The position numbers and the translations under genes are program-made. Positions 53,342 to 61,692 of a stretch of DNA of 64,000 nt are shown here, in pieces. Location: positions 310,001 through 374,000 of the forward strand of contig NZ_FXAY01000003.1 of assembly GCF_900177685.1 (NCBI RefSeq). Direction: 5' to 3'. The notes below the pieces were generated by a model that searched no databases, was not told the origin of the DNA, and saw only the letters and a program-made list of their open reading frames with translations. Position 1 is the first letter of the stretch. Each line of letters begins with the position of its first letter. The stretch comes from Agreia pratensis (lineage in GTDB: Bacteria; Actinomycetota; Actinomycetes; Actinomycetales; Microbacteriaceae).

Positions 53342-54517
53342 ATGACCGCACCCGACGACCGCCGACCCGTGCCGAGCTGGGCCATCGCCACCATCGTGGC
53401 GGGAGCGCTGGCCGCTGCGACGGCCGCGGCTGCCGCCGTTCTCACGACGCTCGTCTCTCGCTCGGTCGTCGTACCTCCGAAGAATCCGTCGGAGGACGCG
53501 ACCATCGAGTCGGTCGACCTCGAGGCCGGAACGATCACTCTGCGTGCGACGGCCGACACGCTCCTGCCCGGTCGATACAGTCTCTGGTTCGATCGCAGCG
53601 GCGGGCACGCGCGGATCGGCGAGATCATCGCCGTGCACGGTGGGGCCGTGACCCGTTCTCTCCTCGAGATCGACTTCGGCGACCTCGAACAGGCATCGAC
53701 AGGGCGAATCAGCGGCTGGTACTTCCTGCACCCGCGCGAGTTCCCTTTCGGCTATCGCAATGTGTCCATCGCCACACCCGTCGGGGATGCTCCGGCATGG
53801 CTCATTCCCGCGGCAGATCCCGACTCGACGAAATGGGTCATCCAGGTTCACGGTCGTGCCGTGAGGCGCGCCGAGACCCTTCGCGCGAGCAGAGTCTTCC
53901 ACGAGGCGGGGTACACATCGCTTCTCGTCTCGTACCGCAACGACGGGGATGCGCCACGAAGCGCAGACGGTCGGTTCCGGCTGGGAGAGACGGAGTGGGA
54001 GGACGTCGACGCCGCTCTGGCCTACGCGGTCGCATCCGGCGCGACGAGTGTAATTTTGATGGGCTGGTCGATGGGCGGTGCGATCGTGCTTCAGGTCGCG
54101 TCGCAATCGCAGATGAGGCACGTCATCGAAGGCATCGTGCTCGATTCACCGGTGATCGATTGGCACGAGACGCTCCGGTACCGCAGCACGGACATGCGCA
54201 TTCCTGCGCCCGTGCAGACGGCCGCCTTGGCCACGCTGACACACGAGTGGGGCAATGTCGTCACCGGCCTCGAGAAGTCGGTCGATCTCGACCGCCTCGA
54301 TTTCGTGGCCCGCAGCAGCGAACTCGACACGCGCATCCTGCTGCTGCACAGCGACGACGATGGATACGTGTCGAGCGTATCGAGCAGAAAGCTCGCCGAA
54401 CTCCGGCCCGACATTGTGACATTCGCGCCCTTCTCGATCGCGCGCCACACGAAGCTGTGGAACTACGATCCGGAGCGCTGGAACGAAGCGATCAGGTCCT
54501 GGCTTCAGGGGGCGTGA
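53342..54517 (+). CDS. Membrane-anchored alpha/beta-hydrolase
   Basis: A 391-residue protein with one N-terminal transmembrane segment (about residues 12-38, AIATIVAGALAAATAAAAAVLTT-like) and an extracytoplasmic alpha/beta-hydrolase domain. The nucleophile Ser243 is in LMGWSMGGAIVLQ, the acid is in LLHSDDDGYVS and the His in ARHTKLWNY. The region between the anchor and the core (about 45-160) is beta-rich. The substrate is unknown. Unlike the hydrolase at 5707, its catalytic triad is complete. It converges with the SufE gene, 1 nt apart. Confidence 0.85.
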   Translation: MTAPDDRRPVPSWAIATIVAGALAAATAAAAAVLTTLVSRSVVVPPKNPSEDATIESVDLEAGTITLRATADTLLPGRYSLWFDRSGGHARIGEIIAVHGGAVTRSLLEIDFGDLEQASTGRISGWYFLHPREFPFGYRNVSIATPVGDAPAWLIPAADPDSTKWVIQVHGRAVRRAETLRASRVFHEAGYTSLLVSYRNDGDAPRSADGRFRLGETEWEDVDAALAYAVASGATSVILMGWSMGGAIVLQVASQSQMRHVIEGIVLDSPVIDWHETLRYRSTDMRIPAPVQTAALATLTHEWGNVVTGLEKSVDLDRLDFVARSSELDTRILLLHSDDDGYVSSVSSRKLAELRPDIVTFAPFSIARHTKLWNYDPERWNEAIRSWLQGA

Positions 54518-54518
54518 C

Positions 54519-54956
54519 TCAGGCTGCGCGCTGGCGCACCTGGCGCTTGATGCGCGCGAGCATCGCCGTCATTCCCCGGATGCGCAGGGGCGAGACCGCG
54601 GCGGTGAGTCCGAGCATGCTCGGGTAGTCGTCGGCCAGTCCGAGTACCTGCGAGACCGAGAGCCCCTCGATGCCCTGAACGAGGATAGAGGCGAAGCCAC
54701 GGGTGGTCGGAGCCTCGGCCGGGGCAGTGGCGAACAGATGAACCGCCTGGTCCGAGTCGACCTCGACGACGATGAAGATCGGCGACTGGCACTCCTCGAC
54801 GCGCTCGAACAGGTCGGGATGATCCTGATAGCGCTCGGGCAGCTGCGGCAGCTCATTCGAGAACTCGAGCAGAAGCTGCAGCCGCTCCTTGACGTCGAGA
54901 TCGAGAAAGTCGTCGCGGATCTCCGCAAGGGAGTCGGGAAGTTCTGTCGCATTCAT
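54519..54956 (-). CDS. SufE-like cysteine desulfurase accessory protein
   Basis: A 145-residue SufE family protein, which accepts sulfur from a cysteine desulfurase. The acceptor Cys is in VEECQSPIFIVVEV (near residue 52), and further family marks are ATAPAEAPTTRGFASILVQG and the C-terminal LGLTAAVSPLRIRGM. It lies 32 nt downstream of a rhodanese gene on the same strand, a common pairing in actinobacteria. GATAAT lies 8 nt before the ATG, so a leaderless or very short leader is also possible. Confidence 0.92.
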   Translation of the reverse strand: MNATELPDSLAEIRDDFLDLDVKERLQLLLEFSNELPQLPERYQDHPDLFERVEECQSPIFIVVEVDSDQAVHLFATAPAEAPTTRGFASILVQGIEGLSVSQVLGLADDYPSMLGLTAAVSPLRIRGMTAMLARIKRQVRQRAA

Positions 54957-54988
54957 GTCTATGGATTATCGCCTATCCGAGAGCCCTT

Positions 54989-55888
54989 CTACCGAGCCGG
55001 GGCCGCTCCCGGAGCATCTCCGGTGGCGATAGGCACACGCACCGCACTTCCCCATTCCGTCCACGACCCGTCGTAGTTGCGCACCGAATCGAAGCCGAGA
55101 AGGTGGGTGAGCACGAACCACGTGTGGCTCGATCTCTCGCCGATGCGGCAGTACGCGATGACCTCGTCACCGTCGACGAGGCCGGCACCCACGCGGTAGA
55201 TCTCGTTCAGCTCGTCGATACCGCGGAACCTGCCGTCCGGTGCCGCTGCCCGCGCCCACGGAACATTCTGCGCAGTCGGAATGTGGCCGGCCCGCAGGGA
55301 GCCCTCCTCCGGATAGGCGGGTGCCGTGGTGCGCTGCCCGGTGTACTCCTCGGGCGAGCGCACGTCGATGAGCGGGCTGCCCAGATGATCGAGCACGTCT
55401 TCTTTGAACGCCCTGATGGCGGTGTCATCGCGTTCCACGATCGGATACGACGCAGCGACCACGTCGGACTCATCCGTCGTGATGGCCCTGCCCTCGGCGA
55501 TCCAGGCGTCCCGACCGCCGTCGAGCAGGCGCACGTCGGTGTGGCCGAAGAGCGTGAACACCCACAGGGCGTACGCCGCCCACCAGTTGTTCTTGTCGCC
55601 GTAGATCACGACCGTGCTGTCTCGGGAGATGCCCTTCGACCCCGCCAACGCCGCGAACTGCTCGCCCGAGATGTAGTCGCGCACCACCGGGTCGTTGAGA
55701 TCGGTGTGCCAGTCGATCTTGACGGCCCCCGGAATGTGCCCGATCTCGTAGAGCAGCACGTCTTCGTCGGACTCGACCACGACGAGGCCCGGTTCTCCGA
55801 GATGCGACTGCAGCCAGTCGGTGCTCACGAGGCGTTCCGGATGCGCGAACTCGGCGAAACGGGGCGACGGATCGGCGGCGACGGTCAT
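54989..55888 (-). CDS. sseA: Thiosulfate sulfurtransferase (two-domain rhodanese)
   Basis: A 299-residue tandem rhodanese. The N-terminal domain (about 15-150) is non-catalytic but conserved ([20 protein letters not shown]), and the C-terminal domain has the active-site loop [16 protein letters not shown] with the sulfur-carrying Cys near residue 248. It probably moves sulfane sulfur to acceptors such as thiols or cyanide; the true acceptor is not known. SufE follows downstream, suggesting a sulfur-transfer pair. AGGAGG precedes the ATG by 9 nt. Confidence 0.93.
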   Translation of the reverse strand: MTVAADPSPRFAEFAHPERLVSTDWLQSHLGEPGLVVVESDEDVLLYEIGHIPGAVKIDWHTDLNDPVVRDYISGEQFAALAGSKGISRDSTVVIYGDKNNWWAAYALWVFTLFGHTDVRLLDGGRDAWIAEGRAITTDESDVVAASYPIVERDDTAIRAFKEDVLDHLGSPLIDVRSPEEYTGQRTTAPAYPEEGSLRAGHIPTAQNVPWARAAAPDGRFRGIDELNEIYRVGAGLVDGDEVIAYCRIGERSSHTWFVLTHLLGFDSVRNYDGSWTEWGSAVRVPIATGDAPGAAPAR

Positions 55889-56049
55889 GGGTGGGTTCCT
55901 CCTGGGAGTGCACGCCGGTCGGAGACCGGTTCGGCGGTGTCGGCGGTTTAGTCTGGAGACACTTGTCTCCCCTCGAATCTATGCCGTTCCAGTGATCGTT
56001 CTCCCGGAAACGTCTCGGTTCGACACAAACTCTCTGGAAGAGCTCCGTC

Positions 56050-57090
56050 ATGGCGTCGTCCATCCCCACCACACTCGTTCGACTCGTCGATCGAGCCCCC
56101 AGCCTCTCCGGAGCCGAGATGGCAGCGGTGCTCGTGCCGCCGCGGCAGTTCGACACCGCGTCGTTCGACTCGTATCGACCTGACCCCGACTACTCCTCGC
56201 AGACCGACGCCCTCGAGATCGTGCGGACCTTCTCGACGTCGTGGGCGCCGACAACGCGCTCGGGCGGATTCTTCTCACGAGCGAAGAAGGCGCCAGCCGG
56301 GCCGACAGGCATCTACCTCGACGGTGGTTTCGGCGTCGGTAAGACACACCTCCTCGCCGCGCTCTGGCACGCGGCTCCTGGGCCGAAGTACTTCGGTACT
56401 TTCATCGAGTACACCGCGATCGTCGGGGCCATGGGGTACGCCGCAGCGGTGAAGCTCTTCACCGGCGCCAAGCTCATCGCCATCGACGAGTTCGAACTCG
56501 ACGACCCGGGCGACACGATGATGATGACCCGGCTGCTCACCGACCTGAGCGCATCCGGAACCCGTCTCGCCGCCACCAGCAACACGCCGCCCAACGCGCT
56601 GGGGGAGGGACGATTCGCGGCCGCGGACTTCCTCCGCGAGATCCAGTCGCTCTCCGACCGTTTCGACACCGTGCGGATCGACGGCCTCGACTACCGTCGC
56701 CGCGACATCGAGGGTCACGCCCGGGTGCTCGACGACGCTGGAATCGATAGCGCAGTCTCCGCCGTTCTCGAGAAGGCGAGCTCGGCATCCGTCTCGCGCG
56801 ACGACTTCGGCGCGCTCATCGCCCACCTCGGCACCATCCACCCCTCGAAGTTCGTCAAGCTCATCGAGGGCATCGATGCGATCGTGCTCGACGGCGTCAC
56901 GCCCCTGCACGGTCAGACAGACGCGCTGCGTTTCGTCGCGTTCATCGACCGGGTCTACGACGCGCAGATTCCTATCTTCGCGTCGGGCAGCCCGCTCGAC
57001 GAGGTCTTCGCCGGCGACATGATGTCGGGCGGATACCGCAAGAAGTACCTCAGAGCGGTGTCCAGACTCATCGCGTCGACCCAGTACTGA
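56050..57090 (+). CDS. zapE: Cell division protein ZapE / AFG1-like ATPase
   Basis: A 346-residue AAA+-type ATPase of the AFG1/ZapE family. Walker A is GGFGVGKTHLLAALWH (near residues 98-112), Walker B is LIAIDEFELDDPGD, and the sensor part is LAATSNTPPNALGEGRF; IPIFASGSPLDEVF follows near the C terminus. E. coli ZapE acts at the Z ring, and mitochondrial AFG1 in protein quality control; the role in actinobacteria is not settled. The divergent neighbour is sseA. There is a weak GGAAGAG ribosome binding site. Confidence 0.9.
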   Translation: MASSIPTTLVRLVDRAPSLSGAEMAAVLVPPRQFDTASFDSYRPDPDYSSQTDALEIVRTFSTSWAPTTRSGGFFSRAKKAPAGPTGIYLDGGFGVGKTHLLAALWHAAPGPKYFGTFIEYTAIVGAMGYAAAVKLFTGAKLIAIDEFELDDPGDTMMMTRLLTDLSASGTRLAATSNTPPNALGEGRFAAADFLREIQSLSDRFDTVRIDGLDYRRRDIEGHARVLDDAGIDSAVSAVLEKASSASVSRDDFGALIAHLGTIHPSKFVKLIEGIDAIVLDGVTPLHGQTDALRFVAFIDRVYDAQIPIFASGSPLDEVFAGDMMSGGYRKKYLRAVSRLIASTQY

Positions 57091-57168
57091 TCGGCCGGCT
57101 CGTCTCGCAGCCCCTTTGCGCGATTCCGCAGCGACGCGAAACACAGTTTTTACAATTGCCGCGCGAGC

Positions 57169-57206
57169 GTTACGTGCCGGAAACATTGGCGCGCACGTTT
57201 TGAAAC
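57169..57206 (+). promoter_or_regulatory. GlnR-type binding site upstream of amt
   Basis: Four 5-mers spaced by exactly 6 nt: GTTAC, GAAAC, GCGCA, GAAAC. Three fit the GlnR layout and the third is degenerate. The distance to the candidate -10 hexamer is 10 nt, identical to the glnA1 promoter. Confidence 0.65.
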
Positions 57207-57216
57207 TTCGTCACAC

Positions 57217-57222
57217 GATAGT
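57217..57222 (+). promoter_or_regulatory. Candidate -10 hexamer of amt (GATAGT)
   Basis: GATAGT starts 10 nt after the GlnR-type box and leaves a leader of about 98 nt before the amt ATG. The leader shows no known riboswitch. Confidence 0.45.
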
Positions 57223-57326
57223 TGGGCATACCCGAGTGAGGCGCGCGCGCTGGTTTCCTTCTAACGGCATCCCCGTTCGTCATCATCTCTCGGTGCACCT
57301 TGCAACAACTAAGAGAGGTAATTTCA

Positions 57327-58601
57327 ATGGACCAGGGCAATACCGCCTTTTTGCTCATAGCAGCAGCCCTCGTACTTCTGATGACGCCGGGACTTGCGTT
57401 CTTCTACGGAGGACTCGTCAAGGCCAAGAGCGTCATCAGCATGATGATGCTGAGCTTCGGAGCCATGGGGCTCATCGGCGTTCTCTGGGTTCTGTATGGA
57501 TACGCCATCACGTTCTCGAACGCGGGCGTCGGCAACTTCGTGGGCATCGACGGCTTCCTCGGAATCGACCTCGACCAGCTCGGTCTGCAGGGTGCGTTCA
57601 ACGAGGCCACGAGCGGTGACATCACGGCCGCATACCCGACTCTCGCCTTCGCCGCGTTCCAGGCGACGTTCGCCATCATCACGGTCGCCCTCATCTCGGG
57701 TGCCATCGCGGACCGGGCCAAGTTCGGCGCATGGATGGTCTTCGCCGGCGTTTGGGCCACGGTCGTGTACTTCCCGGTCGCCAGCTGGGTCTTCAACTTC
57801 ACCGTCACCGACGGCAAGGTCAGTGACGGCGGATGGATCGCCTACATCATCGGCGCGAACGACTTCGCCGGCGGAACGGCTGTTCACATCAACGCCGGTG
57901 CCGCGGCTCTGGCATTGGCCCTCGTCCTCGGCAAGCGAGTGAACTTCGCCAAGGGTGTGCACAAGCCGCACAACCCGCCCTTCGTGCTCCTCGGAGCCGG
58001 TCTGCTCTGGTTCGGCTGGTTCGGCTTCAACGCGGGCAGCGAGCTGGCGGCTGATGGCATCGCTGCTGTCGCATTCCTCAACACGATCGCCGCTCCTGCA
58101 GCCGCGATTCTCGGTTGGCTCGTCGTCGAGAAGATCAAGGATGGCAAGCCCACCTCGGTCGGTGCTGCATCGGGTGCCGTCGCCGGTCTGGTCGCCATCA
58201 CCCCCGCGTGTAACATCCTGACGCCGTTCTGGGCCATCGTTCTGGGTATTCTCGTCGGTGCCGTCTGCGCCGTCGCCATCGACCTCAAGTTCAAGCTCGG
58301 ATTCGACGACTCGCTCGACGTCGTGGGCATCCACCTCGTCGGCGGCATCATCGGAACGCTCTACATCGGTCTGCTCGGCAACAACGTCGGCCTCTTCTTC
58401 GGCTTCGGTGCAGAGCAGCTCGGCAAGCAGGCCATCGCAGCGTTCGCCGTTCTCATCTACTCGTTCGTGCTCTCGTACATCATCGGACTCATCATCGAGA
58501 AGACGATGGGCTTCCGAGTCAAGAACGAAGACGAGATCGCCGGCATCGACACCGTGGTTCACGGCGAAGAGGGATACATCCTCCTCGAAGAGACCCGCTA
58601 A
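57327..58601 (+). CDS. amt: Ammonium transporter
   Basis: The 424-residue protein is an AmtB-type channel taking up ammonium, with eleven membrane helices. The family signature DFAGGTAVHINAGAAALALAL contains the first pore His, and the second pore His is in VVGIHLVGGIIGTLYIGL. The N-terminal half opens with TPGLAFFYGGLVKAKS. The ATG at 57327 is preceded by AGAGAGG and gives the normal N terminus; a start 27 nt earlier is unsupported. A GlnR-type box upstream ties it to nitrogen limitation. No glnK or glnD follows; dps lies beyond a strong terminator. Confidence 0.95.
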   Translation: MDQGNTAFLLIAAALVLLMTPGLAFFYGGLVKAKSVISMMMLSFGAMGLIGVLWVLYGYAITFSNAGVGNFVGIDGFLGIDLDQLGLQGAFNEATSGDITAAYPTLAFAAFQATFAIITVALISGAIADRAKFGAWMVFAGVWATVVYFPVASWVFNFTVTDGKVSDGGWIAYIIGANDFAGGTAVHINAGAAALALALVLGKRVNFAKGVHKPHNPPFVLLGAGLLWFGWFGFNAGSELAADGIAAVAFLNTIAAPAAAILGWLVVEKIKDGKPTSVGAASGAVAGLVAITPACNILTPFWAIVLGILVGAVCAVAIDLKFKLGFDDSLDVVGIHLVGGIIGTLYIGLLGNNVGLFFGFGAEQLGKQAIAAFAVLIYSFVLSYIIGLIIEKTMGFRVKNEDEIAGIDTVVHGEEGYILLEETR

Positions 58602-58627
58602 CAGCTCTTCCGCATCACCCCACACAG

Positions 58628-58674
58628 CGAAGAACGGCGTGTCGCTCCCACAGGGAGCGGCACGCCGTTCTTCG
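58628..58674. terminator. Bidirectional terminator between amt and dps
   Basis: A 22-bp stem with a single G-U pair and a 3-nt loop (CGAAGAACGGCGTGTCGCTC and its complement). It sits between the convergent amt and dps genes and carries TTCTTCG on both outer sides. Confidence 0.85.
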
Positions 58675-58689
58675 TCGTCGGGAAAGGGC

Positions 58690-59235
58690 CTAGGACTTCT
58701 TCGTGGCCGTGCGGTTCTCGGCGGAGACCATCCAGGCGTACTGCTCGAGCTTCTCGATGATGCCGTGCAGGATGTCGGCGCTGGTGGGGTCGGCGTCGTC
58801 GACCTCGTCGTGCACATCGCGCATGGTTCCCACCACGGCTTCGATGCGGACGGTGATCAGATCGACGGTCTCGGCCGTGTCGACTTCACCATTCGGGTAC
58901 TCGGGCAGCGTGGTCGTCGCTGCCACCGTGTCGCTGCGCCCGTCTGGAACAGCGTGAAGAGCTCGGAGTCGCTCCGCGACGGTGTCGCTGAATTCGCGGG
59001 CGGCGTCGATGACCTCGTCGAGCTGCAGGTGCAGGTCACGGAAGTTCTTGCCGACCACGTTCCAGTGCGCCTGCTTTCCCTGGAGGTGCAGCTCGATGAG
59101 GTCGACCAGAACCTTCTGCAGGCTGTCTGTGAGTGACTTCGAGGCTTTGAAGCCACGTTCGGCATTCTGTCGACGGGTGCTCTTGGCTCCCGCGTCACTC
59201 GGTGCACTCGTGGGTCGTTCGATCGTTGTTGTCAT
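58690..59235 (-). CDS. dps: DNA starvation/stationary phase protection protein (Dps)
   Basis: A 181-residue ferritin-like Dps protein that stores iron, removes peroxide and can coat DNA. The inter-subunit ferroxidase ligands are in LHLQGKQAHWNVVGKNF and HLQLDEVIDAAREFSD (His, then Asp and Glu). The N-terminal 30 residues (TSAPSDAGAKSTRRQNAERG) are basic and probably flexible, as in Dps proteins that bind DNA. ATG 59235 is 7 nt after TATCGT, favouring a leaderless start; the upstream in-frame ATG at 59259 lies before that hexamer. Confidence 0.93.
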   Translation of the reverse strand: MTTTIERPTSAPSDAGAKSTRRQNAERGFKASKSLTDSLQKVLVDLIELHLQGKQAHWNVVGKNFRDLHLQLDEVIDAAREFSDTVAERLRALHAVPDGRSDTVAATTTLPEYPNGEVDTAETVDLITVRIEAVVGTMRDVHDEVDDADPTSADILHGIIEKLEQYAWMVSAENRTATKKS

Positions 59236-59242
59236 GTCATCC

Positions 59243-59248
59243 ACGATA
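59243..59248 (-). promoter_or_regulatory. -10 hexamer TATCGT, leaderless start of dps
   Basis: On the minus strand TATCGT ends 7 nt before the ATG at 59235. Confidence 0.5.
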
Positions 59249-59314
59249 TGCATCGGCACCGACAGCGGACCGCGGGTTGCGCGTCGCGGAAAGTCGTGAT
59301 GGGATGCTGCCGAA

Positions 59315-61093
59315 CTACGACCGACCGGTGATCTCCTCGATCGTGATCGCCGCGTTGACCAACGCCAAGTGGCTCAGAGCCTGCGGAAGGTTGCCGAGGT
59401 AGGCGAGGTCGTCAGGATCGATCATCTCCGAGTAGATCCCGACGTCATTCGAGAGGTCGATCATGGCATCCATCTGGGCGACGGACTCGTCGATCCTTCC
59501 GACGCAGGCGAGGGCTTGAGCCATCCAGAACGAGCAGGCGACGAAGGCCCCCTCCTCGGAATCCGCTCCCGAGTAGCGGTAGAGCAACGGCCCGCGACCC
59601 AGTTCCTCACGCATGGCGTCGATGCTCTTCGACATGCGGTCGCCTCTGTCGAAGCCGCTCGATGCGTGCAAAAGCACCGATGTGTCAAGTTCGTCGGAGC
59701 CGGGGTATGCCACGTAGCTCTGCCTCTCCTCAGACCAGCAGTTCGTCTCGATCCACTCGCGTATGTGTTCGCGTTCCGCGATCCACCGAGCCGAGTCGCC
59801 CGGGATCTGGCCTTTCTCGCACAGCTCGACAGCGGCATCCAGGGCCTGCCAGCAGCCCATCTTGGCGGAGGTGTAATGCTGCACGTCCTCCAATTCCCAC
59901 ATGCCGGCGTCTTTCTGCCGCCACGCGTCGCAGGCGCGGTCGGCGACGGATGCCAGCAGTCGACCCGTTTCCGCATCCAGGATGTTGCCGGCCGACACGT
60001 AGAGCCGCATCACGTCGAACAGATCGCCGTAGACGCCGAGCTGCAACTGCCCGCTCGCGGGGTTGCCCGTCACGACCGGACCAGCACCGTTCCACCCCGG
60101 CGCATCCTGCATCGTGACCCCCGACGGCAGTGAGCCGTCGAGACGATAGAAGATGTGCAGCTCGGGCCCGTTCTTTCTGATGGTGGTGAGAAGCCAGGCG
60201 ACGGCGGCGTGTGTCTCTTCGCGGAGCCCGAATCGGATGAGCGCGTGCAGCGTGTACGCGACGTCGCGCACCCAAGCGAATCTGTAGTCCCAGTTCTTGC
60301 CCCCTCGCGGATTCTCGGGCAGGGATGTCGTTCCAGCGGCTGCGATGGCGCCCGTCGGGCTGAAGATGAGCAGCTTCAGCGCAAGGGCGCTGCGGTGAAC
60401 CTCGTCGGACCAGGGCCCGTCGTAGCTGAACTCACGAGACCAGAACTGCCAGTTCTCGATCGTGCGGTCGATGCCGCGATCGACATTGGCAGCGACCGGA
60501 AGGTGCAGAGGCTCGTTCGACGTTCCCACCACGGTGACCACATGACGCGAGTCCTTCTCGGTGGTGAACGACCCGGCGAGGGCGGCATCGCCTCCTCCAC
60601 GCGGGCCGTGGTCGAGTCCTCGCACGGCGACCGTCACACCGTCGACCCGGATGACCGGTCCGTGCGTCGTCTCCTGTTTCCAGGGAGACGCCGTCGAGAG
60701 GCAGGTTCCCGGGGCGACGCGCCAACGGAACCGCACCCGTCCCCGCGTACCGTCTACCCGTCGCGCGAGCTCGGTCCAGGGGAGCCGCCCTGCGATGCCG
60801 GTCACCAGGGCGTCGGTGAGAACAGCCTCGCCCGAGTCCGTCGTGAAGGTGGTCTCGAGCACGTTCGTGCCCTCGACGTATCGACGAGACACGGTGAAGT
60901 CCTCTACCGGCATCAGATCGATGGCGCCGCCGCCCTCTGCGTCGAGCAGGCGGCCGAAGACGGGGGTCGCATCCATGCTCGGCATCGGCAGCCAGTCGAC
61001 GCCCCCGTCCTCCGCGATCAGGGCGATCGTCCTCCCGTCGCCGATTACACCGTAGGAGCGAAGGGGGACAGTGCCGTCGGCGCGAATCGTCAT
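59315..61093 (-). CDS. Glycoside hydrolase family 15 protein (glucoamylase/trehalase-like)
   Basis: A 592-residue GH15 enzyme. The N-terminal beta-sandwich domain spans about residues 1-220 (SYGVIGDGRTIALIAEDGGVDWLPMPSMDATP is the standard start, here split for length). The (alpha/alpha)6 barrel follows with the signature NWDYRFAWVRD, EDVQHYTSAKMGCWQALD, and the catalytic Glu region in DSEEGAFVACSFWMAQAL. Bacterial members of this class include trehalases and glucoamylases; I cannot tell which. No signal peptide, so it is cytosolic. TAGACA lies 6 nt before the ATG, an imperfect leaderless arrangement. Confidence 0.88.
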   Translation of the reverse strand: MTIRADGTVPLRSYGVIGDGRTIALIAEDGGVDWLPMPSMDATPVFGRLLDAEGGGAIDLMPVEDFTVSRRYVEGTNVLETTFTTDSGEAVLTDALVTGIAGRLPWTELARRVDGTRGRVRFRWRVAPGTCLSTASPWKQETTHGPVIRVDGVTVAVRGLDHGPRGGGDAALAGSFTTEKDSRHVVTVVGTSNEPLHLPVAANVDRGIDRTIENWQFWSREFSYDGPWSDEVHRSALALKLLIFSPTGAIAAAGTTSLPENPRGGKNWDYRFAWVRDVAYTLHALIRFGLREETHAAVAWLLTTIRKNGPELHIFYRLDGSLPSGVTMQDAPGWNGAGPVVTGNPASGQLQLGVYGDLFDVMRLYVSAGNILDAETGRLLASVADRACDAWRQKDAGMWELEDVQHYTSAKMGCWQALDAAVELCEKGQIPGDSARWIAEREHIREWIETNCWSEERQSYVAYPGSDELDTSVLLHASSGFDRGDRMSKSIDAMREELGRGPLLYRYSGADSEEGAFVACSFWMAQALACVGRIDESVAQMDAMIDLSNDVGIYSEMIDPDDLAYLGNLPQALSHLALVNAAITIEEITGRS

Positions 61094-61145
61094 TGGTCCT
61101 GTCTAGCAACCGACCCTCCTGAACGGATGGGGATTGACGACGCGG

Positions 61146-61151
61146 TACGCT
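61146..61151 (+). promoter_or_regulatory. -10 hexamer TACGCT, leaderless start of the PemK-like gene
   Basis: TACGCT ends 7 nt before the ATG at 61159. Confidence 0.55.
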
Positions 61152-61158
61152 CGCCGTC

Positions 61159-61683
61159 ATGAGACTCCGGGCATTGACGAGGATCGTGACGAGGCTATTC
61201 TCCACGTTCGGCACACGCGAGCCGGCGAGATCCGATTCCGCTCGGGGCGGGGCCGTGAACCCGTCTCCGGGCCGGTCGGGAGCGAATCCGACGGTCGAGG
61301 TGGCGAGCGAAGCGCTCGGGCGACGTCGTATCGTGTTCGACCCCAGAGTCGACGGCAGGCCGGATCCGGGAGAGGTCGTCTGGACGTGGGTGCCCTACGA
61401 AGAGAACGACGGCCGAGGCAAGGATCGCCCCGTTTTGATCGTGGCGCGTGACTCCGCGCGGTCGGTGTTAGCGCTGCAACTGACGAGCAAGCCGCACGAT
61501 CGCGATGCACAGCGCTTCGTCTTCGTCGGACCGGGGCCTTGGGATTCGCAGGGCCGTCCGAGCTGGGTGCGTCTCGACCGGGTCTTCCGTGTCTTCGAGT
61601 CGGGGATGAGGCGTGAGGCCAGTTCGGTCAGCCGCACGCAATTCGCCGCGGTCTCTTCGGCGCTCACTGGCCGGCGCTCGTAA
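61159..61683 (+). CDS. PemK/MazF-fold protein without an antitoxin gene
   Basis: A 174-residue protein whose C-terminal 115 residues have the PemK/MazF fold: DPGEVVWTWVPYEENDGRGKDRPVLIVAR followed by SVLALQLTSKPHD and SWVRLDRVFRVF (motifs read across positions 70-155). True MazF toxins are about 110-120 residues and follow a small antitoxin gene. Here the N-terminal 60 residues are basic and Ser/Gly/Pro-rich, and no antitoxin frame precedes or follows. It is divergent from the GH15 gene and convergent with an MFS gene. It is more likely a settled chromosomal protein than an active toxin. Confidence 0.8.
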   Translation: MRLRALTRIVTRLFSTFGTREPARSDSARGGAVNPSPGRSGANPTVEVASEALGRRRIVFDPRVDGRPDPGEVVWTWVPYEENDGRGKDRPVLIVARDSARSVLALQLTSKPHDRDAQRFVFVGPGPWDSQGRPSWVRLDRVFRVFESGMRREASSVSRTQFAAVSSALTGRRS

Positions 61684-61692
61684 CGCAGGTGG

